DNA of 64,000 nt from CAYVFC01 sp964450715 (GCA_964450715.1 CAYVFC010000007.1:1-64000); one strand, 5' to 3'. Positions 1-9,813 are shown, counted from the stretch's first letter. The notes: generated from the sequence alone by a model not told the origin. Numbers and translations: made by a program.

Positions 1-98
1 TTCGGGACGCCCCCACCGACGCGCGCCGGCCCGCCCGCGCCGATGCCGAGTCACGGTTTGTTACGAAAACGGTCCAGTCGTGCTGAGAGACCGAGTCG

Positions 99-374
99 CT
101 AAGCGGCCGTTTGAAATCGGGCGATTTCCTGAAGATTCGCCACAGCGGCTGCGCGATTGAGATCGAGCTCATTTTTACGGGCACCGTTGTAACGGGCGCG
201 AGGCCCCTGGATCGCGCCTACGCGTGCCAGCCGGTGCTCAACGGTGACGCGTTTTCGTAGCTGTTGCCGCCCGCTCTTCGTACGGCTCTGACGACGAAGC
301 CGGATGTGCATCTCTTCATGCGGGTGCAAGGTAAGGGTTCGACGCTCATCGGCGCGTACCGGCCTGGCCGCGCG
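99..374 (-). pseudogene. IS1182-like transposase C-terminal remnant
   Basis: A short open frame ends in an ordinary stop at 99-101. It encodes motifs typical of the C-terminal part of IS1182-type DDE transposases: RRTLTLHPHEE, then VEHRLARVGAIQGPRARY, then AAAVANLQEIA. Upstream the frame is blocked by a TAG at 375-377, and no N-terminal or DDE catalytic part is present. The coding similarity stops a few dozen bases before the hairpin element that begins at 414. I read it as a decayed insertion-sequence remnant. The family call rests on motif recognition, not on a search. Confidence 0.6.
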
Positions 375-413
375 CTAGCCGAAACACGCCGCACGTTTTA
401 GCGGATCGCCTCT

Positions 414-596
414 CTAGGCTCGAGTTTGGCGGTTTTTGCGTAGTGAGAGCGAGGACAAAACGCGGATAGCAAGGAAGGCGAGCCGTTTTTGCGCAGGCGT
501 AGTAGAGCTACGTCGAGCATAAAAACGGCTCGCCTGACGCAGCTAGGCGCGTTTTTGACCGCTCGCAGCAGGAAAAACCGCCAAACTCGAGTCTAG
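414..596. repeat. Long imperfect hairpin element A
   Basis: This is a nested inverted repeat. The outer arms 419-437 and 573-591 match perfectly over 19 bp (each contains GTTTGGCGGTTTTT or its complement). The inner arms 477-490 and 521-534 match perfectly over 14 bp. The segments between (about 445-470 and 541-566) also pair imperfectly. The whole 183 bp could fold as one long hairpin, ending 3 bp before the stop codon of the convergent AraC-type gene. It may be a REP/MITE-like element, a terminator, or both. Confidence 0.8.
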
Positions 597-599
597 GGT

Positions 600-1607
600 T
601 CAGCCGCGCGCGGCAAGGTGTTCCTGCGGGGTGCGGCCGGTCCAGCGCTTGAATGCGCGGTAGAAGGCGGCGGAGTCGGAGAAGCCGAGGAGAAAGGCGA
701 TCTCGTCTACTCCGAGACGGCGGTTCTCCAGGTGCTGAAGCGCGGTGCGGCGGCGTAGGTCGTCTACCAGCTTCTTGTAGGTGATGCCCTCCGCGGCTAG
801 CTGGCGGTGCAGGGTGCGGCGGCTCACGTGCATCTTCTTCGCCACCTCCTCGATGCCCACCTTGTGTCCGGTCATGCCCTCCATCACCAGCTTGCGGACG
901 CTACTGGTCACGCTCTGCTGCCTGGGCAGGGAGGCCAGCAGTTGATCGGCCTGGCGGCGCAGCACCTCGTGCAACCGCGGCTCGGCGCTGGCCAGGGGGC
1001 GGTCGAGGAAATCGGGGTGGAAGAGGATGGCGTTGGCGGCGGCGCCGAATACGATGGGGATATCTTCGAATACCTCGCGGTAGACGCTGGTGTCGGCGGG
1101 CTGCGGGTGATCGAACCAGATCTCCATGTTGCGCGGGCGGTCGGCGCCTATCCAGCGCTCGACCACCAGGTAGAAAGTCGCCACCTGGTAGTCGTTCGAG
1201 GCGCGCGGCAGGCGCACCTTGGACTTGAGCCAGACGATGGCCCGGTCTGGCCCGATCTCGAGCGAGAAGTCAGCCACCTCGTTGACCAGGTCGATGTAGC
1301 GGAAGACCACCGCCAGCGCCTCGTGGCCGTTCTTGCAGGAGCTGGCCGCGTACTCCAAGACATCGAAGTCACCCAGGGTGACCTCTTGGGCGGCGTGCAG
1401 ACCCAGGTCCTGGTCGCCCGTGAGCTCGATGGCCATGGAGAGGAACTGCAGCGATGTGGAGACCGGTACTCGCTGGTTCGGATCGTCGTTTTCGTTGCCC
1501 TGGATGAGCTCGGGCGGAAAGTCGGGATTTTTCTGCAGCGCTCGTACAAAAGGCTGCACCAGGCTAGCGGAATAGGTAGGGGTCGGCGTTTTCGGCGTTG
1601 CGGGCAC
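600..1607 (-). CDS. AraC-family transcriptional regulator
   Basis: This 335-residue protein has the two-part build of the AraC group with an arabinose_bd-type N-terminal domain (about residues 15-215) and a C-terminal double helix-turn-helix (about 235-335). The second HTH and its signature are clear: EIAFLLGFSDSAAFYRAFKRWTG. The length is normal for the family. The start is GTG at 1607, with no strong ribosome-binding site in front. It is separated from the CBS gene by about 125 bp, and its stop abuts hairpin element A. The target and effector cannot be read from the sequence. Members of this group often control lipid or amino-acid degradation, but nothing next to it shows that here. Confidence 0.85.
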   Translation of the reverse strand: MPATPKTPTPTYSASLVQPFVRALQKNPDFPPELIQGNENDDPNQRVPVSTSLQFLSMAIELTGDQDLGLHAAQEVTLGDFDVLEYAASSCKNGHEALAVVFRYIDLVNEVADFSLEIGPDRAIVWLKSKVRLPRASNDYQVATFYLVVERWIGADRPRNMEIWFDHPQPADTSVYREVFEDIPIVFGAAANAILFHPDFLDRPLASAEPRLHEVLRRQADQLLASLPRQQSVTSSVRKLVMEGMTGHKVGIEEVAKKMHVSRRTLHRQLAAEGITYKKLVDDLRRRTALQHLENRRLGVDEIAFLLGFSDSAAFYRAFKRWTGRTPQEHLAARG

Positions 1608-1731
1608 GATGGATATTTTTATCCAGTCGGCTGCGGGTTTTCAAATTGTACCGGCGGGGGCTTCCGGCCGGCCCGTCCGCGGGGCTGTCGGCCGAGCGTG
1701 GCGCCGGGCCATGTCGGGGGCACCCCTCCGC

Positions 1732-2163
1732 TCAGTCGAGCGATCCGTCGGCGATCAAGCGCACCAGGTCGTACTCGGTGAGGATTCCCAGCAAGCGGCG
1801 CTCGGCGTCGACCACAGGCAGACAGCCGATGCGGTTGTCTACGATTAATCGCGCTACCTCCTTCAGCGGGGTATCCGGGCTTACGGTCAGCACCTCGCTG
1901 GTCATTACGTCGGCGACAAAGGTCTCCTCCTGTTTCCGCCGATCGAGCTCCTGATCCAGGCGAAATCCGCGCAGGGAGCTGCGGGTGACGCGCAGGATGT
2001 CCCGGTGGGTGATGAGGCCCACCAGCTTGTCGCCGTCGACCACCGGCAGGTGACGCATACCGAACCGTTCCATACCCTCCTCGATGGAGAGCAGGTTGTC
2101 CTGCTCCATGATGGTGATGACCTCTCGCTTCATGATGTCGCTGGCTTTCGTCGGTTTTTCCAC
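1732..2163 (-). CDS. Tandem CBS-domain protein
   Basis: This 143-residue protein consists almost entirely of a pair of CBS motifs. The first covers about residues 1-65 (DIMKREVITIMEQDNLLS ... GLITHRDILR) and the second about 80-143 (VADVMTSEVLTVSPDT ... GILTEYDLVRLI). Such Bateman modules bind adenine nucleotides and usually regulate a partner. No enzymatic or membrane domain is attached. GTG at 2163 is supported by a strong AGGAGGAGGG site just upstream. It follows the 1249-residue DUF3857 protein by 13 bp, so it is probably the last gene of that unit. Its partner is unknown. Confidence 0.88.
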   Translation of the reverse strand: MEKPTKASDIMKREVITIMEQDNLLSIEEGMERFGMRHLPVVDGDKLVGLITHRDILRVTRSSLRGFRLDQELDRRKQEETFVADVMTSEVLTVSPDTPLKEVARLIVDNRIGCLPVVDAERRLLGILTEYDLVRLIADGSLD

Positions 2164-2176
2164 GTTCCCTCCTCCT

Positions 2177-5100
2177 CTACCTACCTACGACGATCTCCTT
2201 GGCCTCGGCCTCGTCCACCTTGCGGCAGAATTCGGCAAACGCTCGGTACTGCCGGGGCTCGATTCGCATGACCGGGAGCTTGAGGCTGCGCCGGATCTCT
2301 ATGGTGTCGCCCCGCCTCTGCGCGCTCATGGTAAAGGCGGAGTTGCCAGGGCCGCGAAGGCTCGTGTCCCCGGGCAGGCGCGAGCTGCGGGTGCCGACCG
2401 GCAGGTCGATGCGAAAGACCAGCTCGCGGTCGGTTTCGCGCACGACCAGCTCGGGCGTGGTGCGCTCGGCGGTCCGGGCGTAAGTAGCGGCCAGCCTGCT
2501 CTGCAGCAAGCCGGCCAACGCCCATCCCTTAGCGATTCGGCGTCCGAGCGTGCCCACCTCGAAGCTGTAGCGTATCTCCAGCGGAAGCTCGGTCTGTTTC
2601 CCGGCATTAATATCGAGCGAGACCAGGGCCGCGCCGGGAACCAGCCGGGCGGCGTGGCGCTCCTCGAACCAGCGCTCCAGATCGGCCGAGGCCACGCCCT
2701 CCAGCTGCTGCCGCCAGGCGACCGCGCCGTTACCCTGCAACCGTTCGACCGCGTCCACGCTCGCCGACCCGTCCTTGCGTAGGTGGATATCGAATAACAC
2801 CTGGTGGAGGTCTTCCTCCGGCAGCGAGCCGCGCACCCGCGAGCGCGGCGCACCCGGTCGCAGCAGCAGCGCTTCCTGTCCGCGCAGGTGCGGGGGCACG
2901 AATCCGAAGGGCGCCCAGCGCTCCGAGGCCGAGAGCCACACCGGATCGCCTCGCGTTCCGGCCCGTACCCGTAACAGGAGGTAGTCGTAGGTCTCGGCAT
3001 CGGCCAGCGCAGAACGCGTGGCATCTCCGGCCAGGCTGCGGACCAGCGCGAGCGTGCTCGGCACCCCGGCCAGCCCTAGCAGGTAGTGCAGGATGCGGGC
3101 GCGGCTTCCGGTGCGTGCCCTGAGCATGGCAGCTGCCTGCGAGAAGCTGTCCCCGGTGTTCTCCGTTTTGCGCAGCACCCAGCGGTACAGGGCGCGCGCG
3201 CGCGAATGCGGGTCGGTGGCATTTCCGCCCTCGACGATTCGATCGACCAGCTCGCGCATCGCCGGATCGTCGAGGTTCCGGTCGGCCAGCGCGTCGCGGA
3301 TACTATCCACGAACCGGGTCCAGGTGGCCCCCACGCCGGCGTTGACCGAGGGAATGTGCTCGCGCGCCGCGACCGAGAGAGGCTCGGGCGCCAGCGGGGT
3401 GCTGCCCTGGACCCGGAAGCTCAGGATGCGCAGCCCCTGCTCGATCCGTTCCTCGGGCACCGGCGCCGGACCGCGCGGGTCGATGATCAACGGAAGCTCG
3501 CGCGGTACGACCAGCAGCAGCTGGCTGATGTCGAAGGGAACCTCGAAACTGCGGAAATAGAAGCGGTCTCCCAGGAAGCCGCCCGGAAAGCCGTCCGGAG
3601 CATTGAGGGGTCGGATATATTCGTACTCGACGTAGTCCCCACGCACGAGGCCGGGCAGCGAGATCGTCTCCTTGCCCGCGATGAAATCGGGCTCGATGCG
3701 CCTTCCGTCCGGCTTGACGGTTTGCAGCCGCAGCAGGTAGGCGCCGTCGGGCAAGCGGAACTCTCCCAGGTCGTCAATTGCCTCGTCGCTCTGTACCTTG
3801 TATACGTTGTGGATCAGCTCCAGCGCCGATCCGTCCTCGAAGACGCGGACCACCATGTAGTCGTACACCAACACCTGCGGCTGGTCATAGGTGCGTCCGG
3901 AGGCCTCGAAGCGCTCGATGATCCGGTCGCCGTCCACGCGAAAACGCGCCAGCGGATGCGTGCCGGTGATTAGCGACCCCACCCGTCTGAGCTGTAGGGT
4001 GGCGTCCGGCTCATCGCGGAAAGAGCCGGACAGCAGCCGGGCGGCCTCGGCCCGCCGGCCGCTCGCCAGCAGCCAGTCGGTGTGCTCGAGCAGAGCGCTC
4101 TCCGAGCGCGGATATAGCTCGTGTAGCTGCCCGAGCGTCTCCTCGACCAACTTCGCGTCACCCATGTTTTTGCCCAGCTCCAGCCGGGCTACCAGGGTGC
4201 CGTAGTGGTCCTGCCGGGGCTCGAGCGTCATCAGCCGGTCGAGCTCGTCTCTGGCCTCCCGGTAGCGTCGTTGTCGCAGCAGCGCCGCGTAGCGGGCGTT
4301 GCTGCGGGCGTCGCAGCGCACCAGCTGCTCGCTGAGCTCCCAGGCGCGTGCCGATCGCTTGCGCCGTAACGCGCTCGTCATCTCGGCTTCCAACAGCTGA
4401 CAGGCATCGGGTACCAGCTTTCGCGCCTCGGCGATCACGCGGTCGGCCTGCTCATTCCAGTCGCGGTCGTAGAGCAGATCGGCGAGCGTAGTGGCGATGG
4501 CCAGCACCGAGGGCCAAAGCCGCCGTGCCTTGCGCAGGTCGGAGATGGCCTCCAGTACCCGTCCGTTCTCCGCATTCAGACGTTCCAGCTGCAAGAACGC
4601 GCTCCAAAGCCGGGGGTCTTTTTCCAGGGCCGCACGGAACAGAGCCCGCGCCTGGTCGCGGCGTACCTCGTCGGGAACCAGCGGATCGTTGAGCGCCACG
4701 CCGCCAGCTTGCACCAGCACGACCGGAGCGGCATCGAAGCGGTCCGCGTCGCCGCGAAAGAGGGTCTGGCGTGCCCGCACAGGATCGCCGCGGACCAGGG
4801 AGACGGTGGCCCGCAGATAACGCTCGAAGCCTTCGAACGTCTGTCGACGATAGCGTTGGGAAAAGGAGGGCAGGACGATGGCCGATCGATCGGCCTCGCC
4901 GAGCGGGGTGAGCGCCAGGGAGAGGACCGGGTTGGTGTGTCGCGTGGCGAGCCTGACCGTGACCAGCTTGCTGCCGGCCGAGAGCGACAGCGGAACGAAG
5001 AGCACCGAGGCCTGGCTGCGTGCGCGGCGGTCGACGCGCAGGACCGACTCGCCGTCGATGAAGAGCTCCGCGTTGTTGGGCGTGGCCAGCCGAAGCAAGT

Positions 5101-5926
5101 AGTCCCCCGCTCGCGGGATCTGCACCCGACTCTGCGCGTAGCTCGTACCACCCAAGGTGACCGCGCTCGCGCCCAGGTGTACGTCGCAGCCGCCCGCGCT
5201 GACCTCTCGGGTGGGGCGCATGCCACGGCCGGGGCCCAGGTCGTATCGCGCCTCGAGCTCGCCCTCCGGTGCAACGACCCCTTTATCGTCGAAGCCGAGC
5301 AGCGTGTTCGGTCCGAACGGCCCCGCCACCCGCCAGCGCTCCGGACAGCCCAGCCGGGTTGCGAGCGTCCGCACCGTTTCCATCTCGCCCCGGCGAAAGG
5401 CGAGCTCGATGAGCAGCGATCCGGCCACATGGCGGGCCGGCGCGGGAAGCGGCGGCTCCGCATCCAGTATCGGCTCCAGCGCCGAACGTACGCGCTCCGC
5501 GTATCCGGGCAGGGCGTCTCGCAGCCCGGCGGCCACGTGAGCGGCGGCCTCGGCAATGTGTGCCGCTTCTGGTCGCGAGCAGGCTGGCGCGAGACGGACC
5601 GCCTGCAGGTAGTGCTCGAGCGCCGGCGCGGGCTGCCCGTGTAGATCGTTCTGAACGCCGGCTAGAAAGTGTAGAAGCGGATCCCGCTCTTGCAGCGACA
5701 GCGCGCGTTCGATCTGCGCCGCGGCTCGCTCGGGCTCGGCGTCGAGGGCGAACATCTCGACCAGCGCGAGCCGGCGCTGTAGCTCCGGGTCGGCCGGCGC
5801 GTCGGCCGCCAGTCGTCTAAGCTCTTCCAGTGCGGAACGGTGCGAGCCCGCGGCCTGCGTCCCGCAGGCGTAGGCGCAGGCCAGCAGCGGGAGCAAGAGC
5901 AGCGATCGTCTGACGTTCGGGATCAT
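2177..5926 (-). CDS. Giant TPR-DUF3857 protein with degenerate transglutaminase fold
   Basis: This 1249-residue exported protein starts with a hydrophobic signal; LLAC around residue 17 is a possible lipobox. A TPR-rich N-terminal half (to about 620) is followed by a DUF3857-type region (about 650-830) and a transglutaminase-like region (about 880-1010). It is a paralogue of the gene just upstream, which it overlaps by 4 bp (ATGA at 5923-5926). When the two are aligned by eye, the catalytic Cys-His-Asp positions are replaced: GDCKDKA becomes RTGSRAR (Thr near 939), FDHV becomes YDYL, and LDGT becomes LSAS. I infer a non-catalytic partner or scaffold in the periplasm or outer membrane. Domain borders are approximate. 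Confidence 0.8.
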   Translation of the reverse strand: MIPNVRRSLLLLPLLACAYACGTQAAGSHRSALEELRRLAADAPADPELQRRLALVEMFALDAEPERAAAQIERALSLQERDPLLHFLAGVQNDLHGQPAPALEHYLQAVRLAPACSRPEAAHIAEAAAHVAAGLRDALPGYAERVRSALEPILDAEPPLPAPARHVAGSLLIELAFRRGEMETVRTLATRLGCPERWRVAGPFGPNTLLGFDDKGVVAPEGELEARYDLGPGRGMRPTREVSAGGCDVHLGASAVTLGGTSYAQSRVQIPRAGDYLLRLATPNNAELFIDGESVLRVDRRARSQASVLFVPLSLSAGSKLVTVRLATRHTNPVLSLALTPLGEADRSAIVLPSFSQRYRRQTFEGFERYLRATVSLVRGDPVRARQTLFRGDADRFDAAPVVLVQAGGVALNDPLVPDEVRRDQARALFRAALEKDPRLWSAFLQLERLNAENGRVLEAISDLRKARRLWPSVLAIATTLADLLYDRDWNEQADRVIAEARKLVPDACQLLEAEMTSALRRKRSARAWELSEQLVRCDARSNARYAALLRQRRYREARDELDRLMTLEPRQDHYGTLVARLELGKNMGDAKLVEETLGQLHELYPRSESALLEHTDWLLASGRRAEAARLLSGSFRDEPDATLQLRRVGSLITGTHPLARFRVDGDRIIERFEASGRTYDQPQVLVYDYMVVRVFEDGSALELIHNVYKVQSDEAIDDLGEFRLPDGAYLLRLQTVKPDGRRIEPDFIAGKETISLPGLVRGDYVEYEYIRPLNAPDGFPGGFLGDRFYFRSFEVPFDISQLLLVVPRELPLIIDPRGPAPVPEERIEQGLRILSFRVQGSTPLAPEPLSVAAREHIPSVNAGVGATWTRFVDSIRDALADRNLDDPAMRELVDRIVEGGNATDPHSRARALYRWVLRKTENTGDSFSQAAAMLRARTGSRARILHYLLGLAGVPSTLALVRSLAGDATRSALADAETYDYLLLRVRAGTRGDPVWLSASERWAPFGFVPPHLRGQEALLLRPGAPRSRVRGSLPEEDLHQVLFDIHLRKDGSASVDAVERLQGNGAVAWRQQLEGVASADLERWFEERHAARLVPGAALVSLDINAGKQTELPLEIRYSFEVGTLGRRIAKGWALAGLLQSRLAATYARTAERTTPELVVRETDRELVFRIDLPVGTRSSRLPGDTSLRGPGNSAFTMSAQRRGDTIEIRRSLKLPVMRIEPRQYRAFAEFCRKVDEAEAKEIVVGR

Positions 5927-8900
5927 CGCTTCACGACCCCCACGCTCTGCCTGAGCAGCATGTCGGCCTCCTCCACCCAGCGGCGGAACGCCGGGTACTG
6001 TTCCGCGCTGACCCTCTCGCGATTGATCTCGAACAGGGTGCTGGTGCGGACCTCGCGCTCGCCGCTTTCCAGCGTGAGCTTGAGGCGACCGAACTCGGAT
6101 ACGGCCTCGCCTCCGGCCGGAAGATCGGTCGCCCGCATGCCGGCGGGAAGCGCCACGCGCCTCTCTTCCAGGTACGAGCGCGGCGCTCCCAGATCCAGCG
6201 GGTAGCGGCGCGAGGGCGACCGGGCCAGGTTGCGGAGCAGGTCGTTCAGCACCGAGGGCGCCAGCCGCAACTCGTCGCCGTCGCGGCGCGCCATCTGCGG
6301 AACCCGGGCTCGGTAGCGAAGCTCGACCGGTCGGTCCAGCTCCTCGAGCGAATCGAAGGAGAGGGAGATCAGCTCGGCGCCGGGATAGATCGAGGCCAGC
6401 GAGCGCTCGAAGCGCTCCTCCCGGGTACCCGGCGCCTGGTAGGTGTCGCGGTACTCGGCCGCGGCCGCCCCCCGGATCTGCTCCCGTGCCTGTAGCTGCG
6501 CTTCGCCGTCGGCCGAGAGCCGTACGCGCAAGTCGAGCTGGCGGCGGTTGCGCACCGCGTCGAACACCGGCGTTCGCCTCAGCTCCGCTCCCTCGGGGCC
6601 GACCAGCAGCACCATCACGCCCTGATCCTCCACCGGCAGCTCTGCGCTGCCGCTGTGCTCCGCGGTGCCGTCCAGGTACAGGTCGAGCGAGGGCACGTAG
6701 ACGATCACGTGGTCAAAGGCGGCCAGCGATGCCGGTCGATCCGCGATGGCGCCGTTGGCCCGGGTGCGCACCAGCACCATGCGCGCTTCGATACCCGCCT
6801 CGCGCAGCATAGTGACCATTACCGAGGCCTTGTCCTTGCAGTCGCCGAAGCCTCGCTGGATGACCAGCGGAACCCGATAGGGCAGGTAACCGTGGATGCC
6901 GAACTCCAGCCCGACGTATCGCGTGTTGCGAACCACCCAGTCGTGAATGCGTCGGACTCTCTCCTCCGGCTCGGTCGCGCCCTTCAGCAGCTCGGCAACC
7001 CGGCGCTCGAGCGCCTCGTCCGCGTAGAGCTGGTCCCGGATGAGCCCCCAGTACCAGCGCCCGACCTGCTGCCAGTCGCGGTAGGTCGAGACGTGGATGT
7101 AGGGGCTGATCTCGGTCATGCCGGGCATGCCCGACTCGGCATGGATGGCCGGTACGCCGCTGGCCTGAAAGCGGTGAATGCGCTGAGCGTCCCGCATGGT
7201 CTCGCTGTAGCGCAGGCCCGGTAGCTCGGGTTGGTTGAAAAAGAACTTGCGGGAGCCGCTGCTGATCAGCACGTACTCGAAGCGAGCCTTGGGAACGGTC
7301 TCCTGTATGGTGGTCAGGTCGCCGAAGTAGTCGGCGAACAGATTGCGGTGCGCCACGTCGTCCCGGCGGTATCGCAGCTCCACCACGTCTCCCGGCTCCA
7401 GATCGGGAAAGACCACCACCCGCACCCGCGTATCGTAGTAGAGGCGGTACCAGGGCTGTCCCAGCTGCTGCTCGTAGGTCTGCACGGCTTCCAGGATCCT
7501 GCCGTCCCGGCGGTAGACCCGTGCCAGCCGCATCTCCACCCGCTGGCTGTCCGGATCGAACTGGATGGAGTAGGTCCGCCAGTTGCGCGCGCCTTCGCTG
7601 TCGTCGACCCTGACTACCACCTGGTGGAAGCTGGAGCCCAGGCCGTTGTCGTAGACGGTCTTGACCGTCAGATCCTGGAGGATTTCACTGGGGTAACCTC
7701 CCGGCTCCGAGCGCTGCTTCAGCAGCTTCTTCGCTGGGATGGCATAGGCCTCGTCGCGTCGCGATTGCGGACGCTGTTGTTCCAGCTGCTCCAGCAGCTC
7801 CCGGGTCTCGGCGTCCTGGGGCTTGAGGCGCAGGACGGTGCGAAACGCCTCGACCGCGCCGTCACGGTTGTCCGCTCGCAGCAGCGCCCGGCCGTAGTCG
7901 ATCCAGGAGGCCACGTCGCCAGGGGCCAGCCCGATGGCCTCCCGGTAGCTCGCCAGCACCAGGTCGTCGCGTCCCAGCCCGTCGTAGACCTCGGCCAGGT
8001 AGCGCAGGTTGCGCGTGCTGCCCGGCAGCAGCTGTTTCAGCATGTCGGCGTGGCGTAGCACCTCGGCGCCGTCGTCCCGGTCGAGCGCGTCGGCGATCAG
8101 CATGCGGTGACTATCCAGGTCGTCGTTGCGCAGCCCGAGCAGCGCCTGCCGCGCGGCGATGGACTCGCCGTCGTGCCCGGCCATCAGGGCCATCTCGGCC
8201 AGCGCGCGCAACCCCGCCGCGGTCTCCGGTATTCGCTGATTGGCCTCGGCAAGCAGCCGGTAGGCGCTCTCCACCAGCCCCAGGTCGCGCAGGATGGCGG
8301 CCCGTAAACGGGTCGCCTCGAACCAGTTTATATCGCTTTCGGCGACGGACTCCAGCATCGGCAGGGCGTCCTCGGGCACCGGCCCCTGCGCCGTGACTGT
8401 AGCTCGTACCAACGCGCTCTCGGGATGGTCCGACCACAGCTTTCGCATCTGCTCGGCGAAGCGCATCTTCTCCCCGCGCTGCTCGGCCAGCTCCACGGCC
8501 AGACGCAAGCGGTCTACCGTCGGATCGATCTCTGCCGCCCGGGCCGCGAGCTGTCGCGCCCGCTGCTCGGCCGGGTCGTCCGAACCGGTGTAGGCGAGGT
8601 AGCGGGCGAGCTGCTCGAGGGTATCCGGATCCTCGGATTGCATCTCGACCGCCCGTTCCAGAGCGGCCAGCGTTGAGAGCGACGGCGCGCCCAGCCGCGC
8701 AACGCCATGGCCCTTTTCGAAAGCGGGCGCCGGCACGGCATCCGTATCCGCGCGTATGCTTTCCAGAGGCCGCCCGCGCTCGTCGGCCACGCGCAGGAAA
8801 AAGCCCCAGCGCGTGTCGGTGACACAGACCTTGACCAGCAGTCGGTTGTAACCCCGGTGGGCGCCCACCCGAACCACGCTCCGGTCGGGCGAGGGTCGCC

Positions 8901-9633
8901 GGTAGCGCTCGTCGCGAAAGACCCGTTCCCCGTTCCAGTAGAGCTGGATCGCGCCGCCGGCTCCCAGCCACAGGTCCAGCGGTCGCGCACGGTCCGAGTG
9001 CAGGTAGGTATCGGCCAGCGCGCACGCGTTGTGGTAGGGGCGGAATACCGAGTCAAAAGAGATGTATCCGTAGCGAACCACGTCGGGTAGGGATTTCCAG
9101 CCGACCCGGCTCTCCTTGCCCTGGTAGGACGCCTCGAGGTCGGCAGGTTGGGCCGCTCGGGCTTCGGGCTGGGTCTCGGTATCGAATCCGAGCTTGCCCT
9201 CGTTGTCGAAGGGCCCGATCACCCGCCAGCGACGGACGTAACCCAGGCGATCGAAATCGGATTCGATGGCCGATACGTCCCCGGTCCGGATGCGCGATTG
9301 CGCGAGAAGCGTCTGCGCGAATAGCCGCCGTTGCTGCGAGAGCCGCCGGTCGCTCGCGAGCTTCCGCAGCAACGCGACCGTGCGGTCAGGCGAGGAACCG
9401 TCCCAGTTACGCCAGAGAGCGAGCAGCGGAACGATCCCCTCGGGTTTGCGACCGGAGCGCGCAACCCGTGCTGCCAGCTGTTGTTGCCGCCGGTCGAGCG
9501 GGTTGGATGTCGCGATGCTCGCTCGATCCTGCGCCGCGGCAGGCCGCGACAGGGCAACAGACGCCCCGAGGAGCAAAGCCGCGGTTACCAGGCCCGGTAG
9601 AGTCGCAGCGCTGTAGCGGTCCGTTAAGGCCAA
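5923..9633 (-). CDS. Giant TPR-DUF3857-transglutaminase protein
   Basis: This 1236-residue protein has an N-terminal export signal ending near ALSRPAAAQ, a long helical and TPR-rich part (to about residue 640), a DUF3857 domain (about 665-850) and a transglutaminase core. The papain-like triad is visible: Cys932 in GFGDCKDKA, His975 in FDHVIVYVP and Asp988 in LYLDGTAE. DUF3857-transglutaminase proteins are common in Bacteroidota and Myxococcota envelopes, but their substrates are mostly unknown. The only start in frame is TTG at 9633, with no clear ribosome-binding site. It leads the unit with its inactive-looking paralogue and a CBS protein. The function of the pair in wall or surface-protein processing is inferred. 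Confidence 0.82.
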   Translation of the reverse strand: MALTDRYSAATLPGLVTAALLLGASVALSRPAAAQDRASIATSNPLDRRQQQLAARVARSGRKPEGIVPLLALWRNWDGSSPDRTVALLRKLASDRRLSQQRRLFAQTLLAQSRIRTGDVSAIESDFDRLGYVRRWRVIGPFDNEGKLGFDTETQPEARAAQPADLEASYQGKESRVGWKSLPDVVRYGYISFDSVFRPYHNACALADTYLHSDRARPLDLWLGAGGAIQLYWNGERVFRDERYRRPSPDRSVVRVGAHRGYNRLLVKVCVTDTRWGFFLRVADERGRPLESIRADTDAVPAPAFEKGHGVARLGAPSLSTLAALERAVEMQSEDPDTLEQLARYLAYTGSDDPAEQRARQLAARAAEIDPTVDRLRLAVELAEQRGEKMRFAEQMRKLWSDHPESALVRATVTAQGPVPEDALPMLESVAESDINWFEATRLRAAILRDLGLVESAYRLLAEANQRIPETAAGLRALAEMALMAGHDGESIAARQALLGLRNDDLDSHRMLIADALDRDDGAEVLRHADMLKQLLPGSTRNLRYLAEVYDGLGRDDLVLASYREAIGLAPGDVASWIDYGRALLRADNRDGAVEAFRTVLRLKPQDAETRELLEQLEQQRPQSRRDEAYAIPAKKLLKQRSEPGGYPSEILQDLTVKTVYDNGLGSSFHQVVVRVDDSEGARNWRTYSIQFDPDSQRVEMRLARVYRRDGRILEAVQTYEQQLGQPWYRLYYDTRVRVVVFPDLEPGDVVELRYRRDDVAHRNLFADYFGDLTTIQETVPKARFEYVLISSGSRKFFFNQPELPGLRYSETMRDAQRIHRFQASGVPAIHAESGMPGMTEISPYIHVSTYRDWQQVGRWYWGLIRDQLYADEALERRVAELLKGATEPEERVRRIHDWVVRNTRYVGLEFGIHGYLPYRVPLVIQRGFGDCKDKASVMVTMLREAGIEARMVLVRTRANGAIADRPASLAAFDHVIVYVPSLDLYLDGTAEHSGSAELPVEDQGVMVLLVGPEGAELRRTPVFDAVRNRRQLDLRVRLSADGEAQLQAREQIRGAAAAEYRDTYQAPGTREERFERSLASIYPGAELISLSFDSLEELDRPVELRYRARVPQMARRDGDELRLAPSVLNDLLRNLARSPSRRYPLDLGAPRSYLEERRVALPAGMRATDLPAGGEAVSEFGRLKLTLESGEREVRTSTLFEINRERVSAEQYPAFRRWVEEADMLLRQSVGVVKR

Positions 9634-9813
9634 GTCAGTGCGTTTCGCGATCGACGTGGAATGGGGAAACAGACCGGAGCATATCGAAAAACGCAGCCGT
9701 CGTCTTTCGAGCGCGTCGACGCGGTCCGCGGCCCCGGCTCACGGAGGAAAATATACCATTCGCCGGAGCGATAAGCCTCGAAAAAAGCCTCTCGGCGGGT
9801 ATTATCGGACGCC

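Noticed and set aside
1..98. Any gene in the first 98 bases
   Set aside because: No frame with support; nothing recognised.
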